NCBI RefSeq assembly: GCF_031583065.1
Contig: NZ_CP134053.1
Coordinates: forward strand, 7,853,001 to 7,917,000
Direction: 5' to 3'
Source: Streptomyces sp. CGMCC 4.7035
GTDB lineage: Bacteria > Actinomycetota > Actinomycetes > Streptomycetales > Streptomycetaceae
Length of the DNA stretch: 64,000 nucleotides
Shown in pieces: positions 54,815-63,286 of the stretch (position 1 is its first letter; each line of letters begins with the position of its first letter). Both the position numbers and the translations under genes were made by a program. The notes beneath the pieces were generated by a model, which ran no database searches, was not told where the DNA came from, and was given only the letters and a program-made list of their open reading frames with translations.

Positions 54815-54846
54815 GAAGGGCCCCACCGCATGCGGTGGGGCCCTTC
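54815..54846. terminator. Perfect 32-bp palindrome after tRNA-Ser
   Basis: GAAGGGCCCCACCGCA joined directly to its reverse complement, 25 bases after the tRNA. It probably came with the inserted element as the int terminator as well. Confidence 0.85.
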
Positions 54847-54871
54847 GACGTTGTCCGTCTCAGTTTCCGTC

Positions 54872-55159
54872 TCAGTTCGTTTTCGGGAGCTCCCAAAGTG
54901 CGTCGCCGACTTGCTGCGCGACTTTGCGGAGCATGGTTCCCGTCACATGCATGTACCGGGCGCGCATCCGGGCCCCTCCCCCGGGCTCCCATCCCATGAT
55001 CGAGTCGATCACGACGTCAGGGACGCCAAGGATCAGGAGGACGGTCGCGGCGGTGTGGCGAGCGTCATGGAGACGGCCGCCTCGCCCGCGTCCCGCAGAA
55101 GCCTCTTCCAGACGTGGAAGTCGGTGTTCGGGCTCAGCGGCCCGCCGACCGGCGACGCG
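54872..55159 (-). pseudogene. Tyrosine recombinase (integrase) C-terminal relic
   Basis: The minus strand reads SPNTDFHVWKRLLRDAG (about 55140-55080) and then, after a one-base frameshift near 55075, LHDARHTAATVLLILGVP ... RARYMHVTG ... to a stop at 54872. HDARH (the HxxR box) and the nucleophile Tyr in RYMHV identify the catalytic C-terminus of an actinobacterial integrase. The N-terminal three quarters are gone; the break is at the second att copy. It is therefore dead and marks a lost integrative element. Confidence 0.88.
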
Positions 55160-55208
55160 AAGCGTGTTGGGGGCAACCCCTCACGAGTTCGAATCTCGTA
55201 TCCTCCGC
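55160..55208 (+). repeat. Attachment site, distal copy
   Basis: Exact 49-bp copy of the tRNA-Ser 3' part (54742-54790). Without the 5' half it is not a tRNA. It is followed by an ordinary tRNA-style hairpin, which was probably the original tRNA-Ser terminator. Confidence 0.92.
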
Positions 55209-55228
55209 AGCCGCCCAGCAGGGCAGAC

Positions 55229-55262
55229 GAAGGCCCCGACCGGTTCGCCGGTCGGGGCCTTC
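55229..55262 (+). terminator. Original tRNA-Ser terminator, now displaced
   Basis: GAAGGCCCCGACCGG-TTCG-CCGGTCGGGGCCTTC, 15-bp perfect arms. Confidence 0.85.
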
Positions 55263-55332
55263 GTCGTGTTCCGCCCCAACCCGTGATCGCGTCGACCCCG
55301 ACGTCAGGGACCCTTCTCCGCGCTGACGCAGG

Positions 55333-56844
55333 TCACGCGCGCTCGTGCCGGAGTGACGCGGGCGGGATGCTCTGCTCGTACTGGAAGACGTTGTGGGGGT
55401 CGTACTTCGCCTTGATCTGGCGGAGCCGGTCGAAGTTGGATCCCCAATAGGCGGTTTCCCAATCCTGCTGCCCGACGTTCGGCACGTTGACGTAGGCTCC
55501 GTTCACGTAGGGCCGCAGCGCCTGGCTGAACTCGGCGATCCAGGCCTGGGCCTGCGGGGTGAGTGGGTCGCCGACGCCTGGTTGATCTCCACGAGTCCCC
55601 CAGCCGACGCCGGGCTCGGAGTAGAAAAGCGCGTCGCGATGCACGAACGCGGCGCCGCCGCGAGGGCTCCTCCTGGCCGCCCCGCCGAAGGCCTGGGTGA
55701 AGAAGTTGCTGTCATCCGTCGGGGCGTCCCGCATGAACGAGGCGATCACGTCGATCGCTTCCTTCGGGAACGGCTTTCTGGTGAACTGCGAGAAGAACTT
55801 CCAGTTCGCGGGTTCGTCCTTGGTCGGAGTCTGGAATCCCGCATATACGTCACCCCAGTTGCCTTCCTGCACCGAGACCCGGGGCTTCCCGACCGACAGA
55901 ATCGGGGCCAGCAACTCCTTCGTCTCTTCCGGCGATCCTTCCGCGAGAACCGCGAACAGCAGGGTCTGGGGTTTGTGGATCTCAAGCTGGGTTCCGAGGC
56001 GATTTTCGGCGACCGGCGCCGTACGCTGCCATGCGTTGAAAATCCCATGCAGGTCCCCGAGGCCTTCCCACGTCGCCTGCAGATAAGTGACGCTCTTCAG
56101 CGGAGCCACTTTGTAGGTGAGCGACGTGACGATCCCGAAGTTTCCGTTTCCGGCCCCGCGGAGCGCCCAGAGCAGGTCCGCGTGGTTCCTCGAATCCGCC
56201 CTGATCACCTTGGCGCACTCGGTACCCGACGGGACGACGATCTCAGCCCCCACAAGGCTGTCGCAGGCCAGGCCGAGCCAGCGGGTGAGGAAGCCGAATC
56301 CGCCGCCGAGCGTCGCACCGGCCAGGCCTACGCTGCCCTCCGTTCCGGTCGTCACCGCCAGGTCCTGCTTCGCGAGCCTGGTCACCGCTTCCAACTGGTT
56401 GAGCCCGGCGCCGACCGTCGCGATACGAGAGTCGGTGTCGATGCGGACCGACTTCAACTCGCTGATGTCGATCACGATGCCGTTGTCCACGTTCGACCAG
56501 CCCTCAAGGCTGTGGCGGCCGCTCCGCACCCGCAGCGCGACGTCATTCTGCCGCGCCCATGTGAGGGCGTTGACCACGTCCTGGGTGTTCTGGGCGAAGA
56601 CGACGACCAGCGGATAGTGAGAGAAGAGCTGGTCCCAGCCGAGCCTCGCATCCCTGTACCCGGGAGCGTCGGGGTGGACGACGCGGCCGGTCAGCTGCGC
56701 CGGCGGACACTTCACTCCCCCGGGCCCTTCACTCGCGGCGCTCGCGCCCCCGGTCTCCACGGCCGTAACACCCGGGACGACGACCGCGCCGGCGCCGGCG
56801 ACCGCCGTCGCCTTGAGCAGGCCGCGACGAGAAAAGTCGTGCAT
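55333..56844 (-). CDS. Tat-exported FAD-linked oxidase (BBE-like)
   Basis: 503 residues from ATG at 56844. N-terminal Tat signal SRRGLLKATAVAGAGAVVV. PCMH/FAD_binding_4 domain (about 70-250) with VRSGRHSLEG, whose His can bind FAD covalently, and a C-terminal BBE motif YWGSNFDRLRQIKAKYDPHN. The second, cysteine, FAD link found in bicovalent members is not obvious. Such enzymes oxidise sugars or secondary metabolites outside the cell. Its DNA is less GC-biased than neighbours, it lies beside the att scar and has an AT-rich 5' region, so horizontal origin is plausible. Confidence 0.9.
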   Translation of the reverse strand: MHDFSRRGLLKATAVAGAGAVVVPGVTAVETGGASAASEGPGGVKCPPAQLTGRVVHPDAPGYRDARLGWDQLFSHYPLVVVFAQNTQDVVNALTWARQNDVALRVRSGRHSLEGWSNVDNGIVIDISELKSVRIDTDSRIATVGAGLNQLEAVTRLAKQDLAVTTGTEGSVGLAGATLGGGFGFLTRWLGLACDSLVGAEIVVPSGTECAKVIRADSRNHADLLWALRGAGNGNFGIVTSLTYKVAPLKSVTYLQATWEGLGDLHGIFNAWQRTAPVAENRLGTQLEIHKPQTLLFAVLAEGSPEETKELLAPILSVGKPRVSVQEGNWGDVYAGFQTPTKDEPANWKFFSQFTRKPFPKEAIDVIASFMRDAPTDDSNFFTQAFGGAARRSPRGGAAFVHRDALFYSEPGVGWGTRGDQPGVGDPLTPQAQAWIAEFSQALRPYVNGAYVNVPNVGQQDWETAYWGSNFDRLRQIKAKYDPHNVFQYEQSIPPASLRHERA

Positions 56845-57113
56845 GGTCCGTATCCTCTCGACCGGACTACGCCAGAATTTCAGCTAATGTTACTCGAAAC
56901 ACTTATCGGGGGCGGTCACGAATTAGCCCATCCGTGTGAATCCGGCGGGCTTGATATTCAACCTGCCGGGGCGATTTCGGGTCGCAAAAGTACACGTCGA
57001 AACGTTTTATTGCCGTGAAGTTCAGCATGTGACAATTTCCCTCACCCGGCCTCAATCGGGGAAGGCTCGGAAAGCATTGCCATCTTCTTGATCTGAATCC
57101 GCCGACAGCTCGC
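56845..57113. other. AT-rich gap upstream of the FAD oxidase
   Basis: About 270 bases markedly richer in A/T than the rest of the window (AATTTCAGCTAATG, ACGTTTTATTGCC, GATATTCAACC). Contains the promoter region of the oxidase; no gene. A likely Lsr2-binding patch. Confidence 0.55.
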
Positions 57114-58022
57114 TCAGGGCACGGAAGGGCCGCTGATGTAGTGGCCTTTGCGGTCGTAGGGCCAGGCGTTGGCGACGCAACCCTTCAGGCCCTTGATCTG
57201 CTGCATCATCGCCGGGGCGGGGCGTCCGGGACCGGGGCAGGTTTCGTGGCCGTGGCCGATGAAGTGGCCGACCTCATGATTGACGATCAGCGCACGGTAC
57301 TCGCCGACCGGCCCGTCGAACTCCGGGGAACCGCTCACCCACCGCTTGAGGTTGACCATGACATCGGTGCTGACGGTGCAGTTGACCTTGCCCTTGGTCC
57401 GCAGTCCCGCGGCACCGCAGACCTCGTCCACCGTGCCCGGAGTGGCGATCTTCACCACGAAGTCGTAAGAACCCGAACCGACCAGCTGAAAGGAGTGGAT
57501 GCCGTCGCGGGTCCAGCCTCGACGGTCGCCCAGGACCGCGGAGATCTCGGCCGCGGCCGTCTCGGGAGAAATGTCGATGCCGTCCTCGACGAGCACCTTG
57601 TAGCGCCGCAGCCGGCTGCCGTGACCGACGACCTTTCCGCTGGTGTGGGCGGTGCGGAAGGTGCCGGGGCCCGTGGCGGGGACGGTGATCACGGAGGCGC
57701 TGGGGCTCGCGGACGGAGAAGCGGGGGCGCCCCCGGGATGGGTGGACGGGCCCGGTGATATCACCGGGCGGGCTGCGTTGCTCGCCCGGTCCGCGGCATC
57801 CGAGGCGTCGGTCGTCCGGTCGTGCGTCACCGGGTTGTACCCGAACGCGAGGGCGATGCCCGCGGAAACCAGCACGGCACCCAACGCCATACCGACCCGG
57901 ACCGCACGGGCACTGCGCCTGCGGAAACGCCCGCGAAGGCGGGTTCTGCGGCTGTGACCTCCTGGTGCGGCTCCGCCGGAGCTGGAAGTGCGGTCGTACG
58001 GGTCGGCTGTGGGCTGCTCCAC
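57114..58022 (-). CDS. Membrane-anchored DUF3152 zinc-protease-like protein
   Basis: 302 residues from GTG at 58022 (AAAGGA 7 bases upstream; the frame is open further but lacks an RBS). Arg-rich cytoplasmic N-terminus, one TM helix (VRVGMALGAVLVSAGIALAF, about 40-60), Pro/Ser linker, then a DUF3152 domain with HEVGHFIGHGHE, an HExxHxxGHxH metzincin-like site, and three or four cysteines. Extracytoplasmic protease activity is inferred, not known. Confidence 0.88.
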   Translation of the reverse strand: MEQPTADPYDRTSSSGGAAPGGHSRRTRLRGRFRRRSARAVRVGMALGAVLVSAGIALAFGYNPVTHDRTTDASDAADRASNAARPVISPGPSTHPGGAPASPSASPSASVITVPATGPGTFRTAHTSGKVVGHGSRLRRYKVLVEDGIDISPETAAAEISAVLGDRRGWTRDGIHSFQLVGSGSYDFVVKIATPGTVDEVCGAAGLRTKGKVNCTVSTDVMVNLKRWVSGSPEFDGPVGEYRALIVNHEVGHFIGHGHETCPGPGRPAPAMMQQIKGLKGCVANAWPYDRKGHYISGPSVP

Positions 58023-58206
58023 GCGGCTTCCTTTCTGGTGCTCGCGCAGGAGGACGGACGGACGGGTCCTGCCGTTCCTCCGCAGCGGTCCGGAGTGGCA
58101 CCACATCTGTTGGCCCGGCTGCGCTCGGAGATCAGCCAGGGATGATGTGCCCCTGCCTCGCGGAACCGGTCGGGGCGAGCGTGGACGTCATGCGCTCGAT
58201 GATCAT

Positions 58207-58249
58207 GGCGTACGCATGTGAGGAAGTTGTTGTGGGGCGTACGCATGTG
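58207..58249. repeat. Two GGCGTACGCATGTG boxes
   Basis: Exact 14-bp copies at 58207-58220 and 58236-58249, 29 bp apart (about three helical turns), each containing the palindrome GCGTACGC, between two minus-strand genes. Possible regulator binding sites. Confidence 0.55.
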
Positions 58250-58357
58250 CGAAAGCCGTTATGGAGCCGCTGGTCAGCCAGGGTCCGGCCGTCGGCTCGC
58301 CTTTCGGACGCCGCCCGCGGGAGCGGGCGGCGTCCGGCGCCGTGCGGCTCTGTGGCC

Positions 58358-59167
58358 TCAGGCTGTGCGGGGTGAGGCGGGCCCAGGGCCGGCCGTGGGG
58401 ACGACCGTGTAGGAGAAGCGCCCCCAGCCGCCGGCCCTTCGCAGGGCCAGTCCGAGGCGGCCGAGGTGCGGCTCCAGTCTCGGCATGCGTGCACGGAGGG
58501 CGGCCCTGTTCAACGGCTGCTCGGCCGACCCCAACAGGCGGGTCAGATCGTGGCAGCACCAGGGGCCGGGGTCGGCGAGGACGAGATTCAGCAGGACTCT
58601 CTGCGACGCCTGCGCGGGAAGCAGGTGAGCCGGCAGGGGGTCCCGCTTCCGTGACCGGCGGACGTGCGGTCCCCTGGCGATCCACCGCTGATCCGCCGTC
58701 AGCCGGGCAGCCAGTTCCTCGATCGGCATGCTGCGGGCCAGGACGTTGGTCGCACCCGCTTCGAGGAGCGCCGCATGACACGTGTCGTCGGGCGCGAGGA
58801 CCGTCACCGGCGCCAGCCGTCGCAGAATGCCGACGCGCTGTGCCAGTTCATGCACGCATCCTTCGTCCGGCACGTCCAGAACCGCCAGCGGGTGCGGTCG
58901 TCGGGTCAGGAGCTCCCCGTAGGCGTGCAGCGTGCCCCAGGGGTTGACCACCGGTGGCAGCAACTGTGTTCTCCGCGCGTCCCTCAATAGCCGACGGCTC
59001 CGCTCCCGGTCGAGGGAGATCACCACACACGGCACAGCCGGGGTGTCCGCCCCGTCGACATCGACTGATTCAGCCGATTCAGCCGATCTGGGCCGTTCGT
59101 CCTCGACCGCGGGCGGCAAGGCGCTCGACTGTGGGAAAGGAATCACGACACCTGGGTGTCCTTGCAT
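58358..59167 (-). CDS. Orphan regulator, pseudo-receiver plus winged-helix-like
   Basis: 269 residues from ATG at 59167 (GGAGGG 13 bases upstream, rather far). After a 45-residue disordered leader, residues 55-170 look like a degenerate receiver domain (VVISLDRERSRRLL ... LAVLDVPDEGCV ... PVTVLAPDDTCHAALLEAGATNVLARSMP) where the phospho-Asp region is not conserved. The C-terminal 90 residues resemble a winged-helix (VLLNLVLADPGPWCCHDLTRLLG). No kinase gene adjoins. Regulator function is inference; low certainty on fold. Confidence 0.6.
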   Translation of the reverse strand: MQGHPGVVIPFPQSSALPPAVEDERPRSAESAESVDVDGADTPAVPCVVISLDRERSRRLLRDARRTQLLPPVVNPWGTLHAYGELLTRRPHPLAVLDVPDEGCVHELAQRVGILRRLAPVTVLAPDDTCHAALLEAGATNVLARSMPIEELAARLTADQRWIARGPHVRRSRKRDPLPAHLLPAQASQRVLLNLVLADPGPWCCHDLTRLLGSAEQPLNRAALRARMPRLEPHLGRLGLALRRAGGWGRFSYTVVPTAGPGPASPRTA

Positions 59168-59412
59168 CGTCTTTTGTGTCCCTCCGCTGACCGGCGTTGC
59201 ACAGGCCAGCTGTCGGTCTTGACGGGTTTCTCGCCCTGCTGGCCGACGACCGCGGTGCCGCATGACGGCGGTGCCGCATGAAGGCGGTGCCGCCGAACAG
59301 AGTTACGGCAGGCGGCGTCGACAGCGTCGGGGATCTCAGGCATGCCGGGGGTCTTTCCGGCTGCCTCGCAGAGCGCCGAGGCGTACGCGGGTGGTGTCCC
59401 CGCCGGGGATCC

Positions 59413-59697
59413 CTAGCGGGTCCGCTCGGCCACCAGCGCGATGAAGAGATCGGGGGGAAAGAGGCGTGGTAAACCGCTCCGGGAAGCCCGGGGAGTTCGA
59501 GGAGTCCGAGGAGTCCGAAGGGTCCGAAGGGTCCGAAGGGTCCTGGAAGCTCGGGGAGTCCAAGGACTCAGAAGTGTCCTGGAGACCCGGGGAGTACGGC
59601 GGCTCGTGTCGTACACGATCGGGGCGGCCTCGCCCACCACGGCCCGGCGGCCGTCACCGGGCGGGATCGCCGCACCCGGCACCTGGGCGACGGTCAT
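59413..59697 (-). CDS. Small low-complexity ORF, doubtful
   Basis: 94 residues from ATG at 59697 (GGAAAGGG 11 bases upstream). The first 34 residues (MTVAQVPGAAIPPGDGRR, AAPIVYDTSRR) and last 20 (LPRLFPPDLFIALVAERTR) look like protein; between lies a 9-bp DNA repeat translating as RTLRTLRTPRTP. It may be a real small gene expanded by repeats or a relic. Unrecognised. Confidence 0.35.
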   Translation of the reverse strand: MTVAQVPGAAIPPGDGRRAVVGEAAPIVYDTSRRTPRVSRTLLSPWTPRASRTLRTLRTLRTPRTPRTPRASRSGLPRLFPPDLFIALVAERTR

Positions 59698-59870
59698 TGG
59701 CACCAGCGCCCTTTCCGCCGCGTCACACCGGTCGTGAGCACCAGACTCAACCGTAATCTTCCCTCCGCCCATGAAACGGCGGAGACCAGCCGCTTTCGCC
59801 GCCAGAAACAAGCCAAGCAGCCGGGATTTGCGGATACCAGGCACAAGACAGGCAGAAAAGAAGGCTGAAC

Positions 59871-62210
59871 TCAGTCGTCGCAGTGAGCGAGTTGCTGCCG
59901 GGCCTTGGTGACGGACTCGGGATCGGCGGAAGGTCCGAGGGACAGACAGCGGGTGAACGCGTCCCGGGCCTCGGTCCCGTGTCCGGCGGCCAGCAGGGCT
60001 TTCCCGAGGTGGACGAGAGCACGGCTTTCCAGGCCCGTGTTGCCGCTGTCGCGGCACAGGCCGACCGAGGTACGCAGATGGTCGATCGCCTCGTCCCAGC
60101 GTCCTGTGCGAGCGCAGGCGCCACCCGCGCACATGTGCAGGGAGCCCCGGGTGACCTGGGCCACGTGGGGTTCGATGCGATCCCCGGCCTGATCCATGAA
60201 GGCAAGCGTGTTCAGGAAGGAGTCGAGGGCTGCCTCGACTCGGCCCAGCTCCATCTGGGTGATACCGCTGCTGTGCATGGCGTGCAGCATGCCGTGCAGG
60301 TCGCCGACCGCCTCGAAGAGCCGGGCGGCCCGGTGGTTGTGGTCGGCGGCCGACTCGAAGTCCTGGAGCATTTGGTGGGCCCAGGCGGCATAGGCGTGGG
60401 CCCAGGCCTGCTGGGGCAGGTCGTCGGCGCGTTGCGCGGCGGCGAGGGCCTCGGCGGAGCGGGCGAGGCTGTCGTGGTGGCGTCCCTCGCACATGAGCAG
60501 TGCCCAGGCGTGGTAGTTGAGCTGGGTGGCCTCCAGGAGCGGATCGCCGAGGGCCTGCGCGCTGCGGGCGGCGGTGCCGAACACCTCGGGCCAGTGGCCC
60601 CAGAAGATCCACAGGTCGGAGAACCAGTGCATGGCCTCGGCCACCTCCACCACGGTGGCGTGCTGTCCGGCGGTCGCGGCCGCACGCAGCGCGGCCAGCC
60701 AGTTGTCGCCCTCCGCCTGAAGCCACTCCCGGGCCCGGTCGGCGGTGGAGAGGTCGACAGTGCCCCGCCGGCCGGGGGGCGGTGCGCCATGCTCGGGCTC
60801 GTACCAGCGGCCGGCCACGACGGCGGTCTCCAGCAGCCAGCGGTGCATCGCCGCGCGGGCCCGGGTGGCGTCCTCGGCGCTCTCCTCGGCCTCCAGGCGG
60901 GACCGGGCGAACAGCCTCAACAGGTCGTGGAAGCGGTAGCGGTCCCGCTCGGTGCCCAGGAGTCCGGCCTCCACCAGCTCCTCCAGGGTGTCCTCGGCCT
61001 CGAAGAGCGACTGTCCCGTCAACCGGGCGGCGCAGGCGGCCCCGACGTCCGGACCCTCGACCAGGGCGAGACGCCGGAACAGGCGGGCCGCCGCGGGGGT
61101 GAGCTGGCGGTAGGACAGATCGAAGGCGGCCGAGACACGGACGTCTCCGGCCGCCAGCGCGTCCAGGCGCCGCTCCTCGAAGGCGAGTCGGTCGGCGAGA
61201 CGGCGCACGCTCCAACCGGTGCGGGTGGCCAGCCAGTTGCCCGCCACCCGCAGCGCCAGCGGCAGGTGGCCGCACCGCTGGGCGACCTCCGCCAGCGCGG
61301 CCGGGTCCGCATCGCAGCGCTCCGCGCCCACCAGACCGGTGAGGAAAGCGGCCGCCTCCGCCGCGCCCAACTCGCCGAGCGGCAGACGGTGCACGCTCTC
61401 CAGGCCGGTGAGCATCCGCCGGCTGGTCACCACCACCATCCCCGCACCGGCGCCGGGCAACAGCGGGCGGACCTGGGCCTCGTCACGGGCGTTGTCGAGC
61501 ACGAGCAGGCACCGCCGGTCGGCCAGCAGGTGCCGGTACAGCGCGGGGTGGCCCTGCGGTCCGGCCTTCGCCAGGACCCGGTCGGCCACGCCGAGCGCCT
61601 TGAGCACGCCCGCCATCAGTTCGGCCGGCTCGGGCGGAACGTCGTCCATTCCGCGCAGGTCCACCACCAGCTGCCCGTCCGGGAACCGGTCGGCCAGCTC
61701 CCGGGCGGCATGCAGCGCGAGCGTCGTCTTGCCCGTGCCGGGAGGGCCTGACACCGCGGCCACGACGGGCTGTTCGGCGCCCGGCCGCACCGGCTGCCCG
61801 TCGGCCGCTGCTCCGGGGTCCGGCTGTCCAGCCGACAGGTGCCGGTCGGCGGACAGGTGGCGCCTCGCTGCCATGTCGGCGAGCTCCGCCAGTCGGGCCA
61901 GCTCCGGCTGACGGCCCACGAAGTCGTGGATACCGCGTGGGAAGGCCCGTACCCCCGGCGGACTGTACCCCGGGCAGCGTCCCGCCCGAGCGGCCGCGAG
62001 CAGCCGCTCCCGGTCCTTCTCGTCCAGCCCCAGGCCGTCGGCGAGCGCGGCCACCGTACGCCGCTGCGGAGCAGCCCGCCGCCCTCGTTCCAGATCCCCG
62101 ATGCCCCGCACACTCACGCCCGATGCCTCGGCCAGGCCTTCGATCGTCAGGGACGCACCCAGCCGCAGCTCGCGCAGGAGCGCCCCGAACGCCGCGCTCT
62201 CTTCGGCCAC
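59871..62210 (-). CDS. XRE–NB-ARC–TPR regulator (STAND ATPase)
   Basis: 779 residues from GTG at 62210 (GAGGGAG 6 bases upstream). Residues 5-70 are an XRE-type HTH (LTIEGLAEASGVSVRGIGDLERGRR). NB-ARC ATPase about 95-430: Walker A SGPPGTGKTTLALH, Walker B RCLLVLDNA, and the GHLPLAL motif. The remaining 340 residues are TPR-like helical pairs. The layout equals AfsR-like regulators with the SARP domain replaced by XRE. Ligand binding by the TPRs probably drives ATP-dependent oligomerisation and promoter control; target genes are unknown. Confidence 0.92.
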   Translation of the reverse strand: MAEESAAFGALLRELRLGASLTIEGLAEASGVSVRGIGDLERGRRAAPQRRTVAALADGLGLDEKDRERLLAAARAGRCPGYSPPGVRAFPRGIHDFVGRQPELARLAELADMAARRHLSADRHLSAGQPDPGAAADGQPVRPGAEQPVVAAVSGPPGTGKTTLALHAARELADRFPDGQLVVDLRGMDDVPPEPAELMAGVLKALGVADRVLAKAGPQGHPALYRHLLADRRCLLVLDNARDEAQVRPLLPGAGAGMVVVTSRRMLTGLESVHRLPLGELGAAEAAAFLTGLVGAERCDADPAALAEVAQRCGHLPLALRVAGNWLATRTGWSVRRLADRLAFEERRLDALAAGDVRVSAAFDLSYRQLTPAAARLFRRLALVEGPDVGAACAARLTGQSLFEAEDTLEELVEAGLLGTERDRYRFHDLLRLFARSRLEAEESAEDATRARAAMHRWLLETAVVAGRWYEPEHGAPPPGRRGTVDLSTADRAREWLQAEGDNWLAALRAAATAGQHATVVEVAEAMHWFSDLWIFWGHWPEVFGTAARSAQALGDPLLEATQLNYHAWALLMCEGRHHDSLARSAEALAAAQRADDLPQQAWAHAYAAWAHQMLQDFESAADHNHRAARLFEAVGDLHGMLHAMHSSGITQMELGRVEAALDSFLNTLAFMDQAGDRIEPHVAQVTRGSLHMCAGGACARTGRWDEAIDHLRTSVGLCRDSGNTGLESRALVHLGKALLAAGHGTEARDAFTRCLSLGPSADPESVTKARQQLAHCDD

Positions 62211-62341
62211 CGTGCTCCCTCGTGCGTGCCGCCCGAGCGGGGATGCCCGAGCGCGATCACGAGGATATTAGGTGGCCGGATTTTCCCAGTAACCCAAGAG
62301 CGGTCGACATCTTCGGCTTCGAAGATCAAGTCAAGGACGGC

Positions 62342-63133
62342 TCAGTCCCCGTCCGGCTGGCAGTGCGGACACCACACCGTGCCGCGGCCTGCCATACGGG
62401 TCCGGCGCAAGGGGTTGCCGCAGCGCGGGCAGGTCGGGACCGGGTCGTCGCGGTGGCCGGTGAGCCAGGAGTCGCGGGGCGGGACGCAGCCGGTGGGGAC
62501 TGCGGAGCGCAGGGTGCGGCGCATGTGTGTGTACAGGCGACGGCGCTCGTCCTCGGTGAGATCGCCCGCCCGGCGGGTGGGGCGCAGCCTCGCCCGCCAC
62601 AGGATCTCGTCGGCGAGCAGATTGCCCAGTCCGGCCACGACGGACTGGTCGGTGAGCACGGTCTTGACTCTGCCGCGGCGCGAGGAGAGCGCGTCCTCGA
62701 ACTCCGCACGGTCCACCGCCAGCGCGTCGGGGCCCTGGCGGTCCAGCATCCGTGCGACATCGCGGTCGTCGCCGGCCAGCCAGAGGCCCTGAAGTTTGCG
62801 TTGGTCGCGGTAACGGAGCTGCCGGCCGCCGCCCACGGTGAACAGGACGCGGTCGTGCGCATCGGCCGCGTCGCCGGGACGGCCGCAGACCAGCCGACCC
62901 GTCATGCCGAAGTGCAGCATGAGGGTGGGGCCGTCGCCCGTCGGGGCGAGCAGCCACTTCCCGTGCCGCTTCGGCTCGGTGAATCGCCGGCCTTCCAGCG
63001 CGTCGCGCAGCCGCCGCACGCTCACCCCGTGCAATACGCCCGCGTCGCGCACCTCGACACGTTGGATGACCCTGCCCTTCGCACAGGACTCCAGCACCTT
63101 CCGGAATCCCTCGACGTCCGGCAGCTCGGGCAT
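62342..63133 (-). CDS. Fpg/Nei-family DNA glycosylase
   Basis: 263 residues from ATG at 63133. The mature N-terminus PELPDVE provides Pro2 and Glu3, the catalytic pair; a H2TH region (LLADEILWRARLRPTRR) and a C-terminal zinc finger (CPRCGNPLRR ... CPHC) are intact. It excises oxidised bases. Whether Fpg (8-oxoG) or Nei type is not certain from sequence; actinobacteria have several. Confidence 0.93.
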   Translation of the reverse strand: MPELPDVEGFRKVLESCAKGRVIQRVEVRDAGVLHGVSVRRLRDALEGRRFTEPKRHGKWLLAPTGDGPTLMLHFGMTGRLVCGRPGDAADAHDRVLFTVGGGRQLRYRDQRKLQGLWLAGDDRDVARMLDRQGPDALAVDRAEFEDALSSRRGRVKTVLTDQSVVAGLGNLLADEILWRARLRPTRRAGDLTEDERRRLYTHMRRTLRSAVPTGCVPPRDSWLTGHRDDPVPTCPRCGNPLRRTRMAGRGTVWCPHCQPDGD

Positions 63134-63176
63134 GGATCCCAGGGTCCTCCGGAATGCTGTGCGACGCGACGCGAGT

Positions 63177-63204
63177 GGCCCCGACCGGTTCACCGGTCGG
63201 GGCC
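63177..63204. terminator. Terminator between serine hydrolase and glycosylase genes
   Basis: GGCCCCGACCGG-TTCA-CCGGTCGGGGCC, 12-bp perfect arms. Confidence 0.75.
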
Positions 63205-63286
63205 GTCGTCGTGTTCCCTCTCGCCTGCGCCCTCGGGTCCCGGGCCTCACAAGCGCACCCCCGTGCCCGGGCCGGCGCGCCCTCGT

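Noticed and set aside
55160..55208. Second tRNA-Ser gene
   Set aside because: Only the 3' half is present; it is an att duplicate.
54810..55450. Plus-strand ORFs through the att region
   Set aside because: They cross the integrase relic in antisense and the tRNA remnants; no family resemblance.
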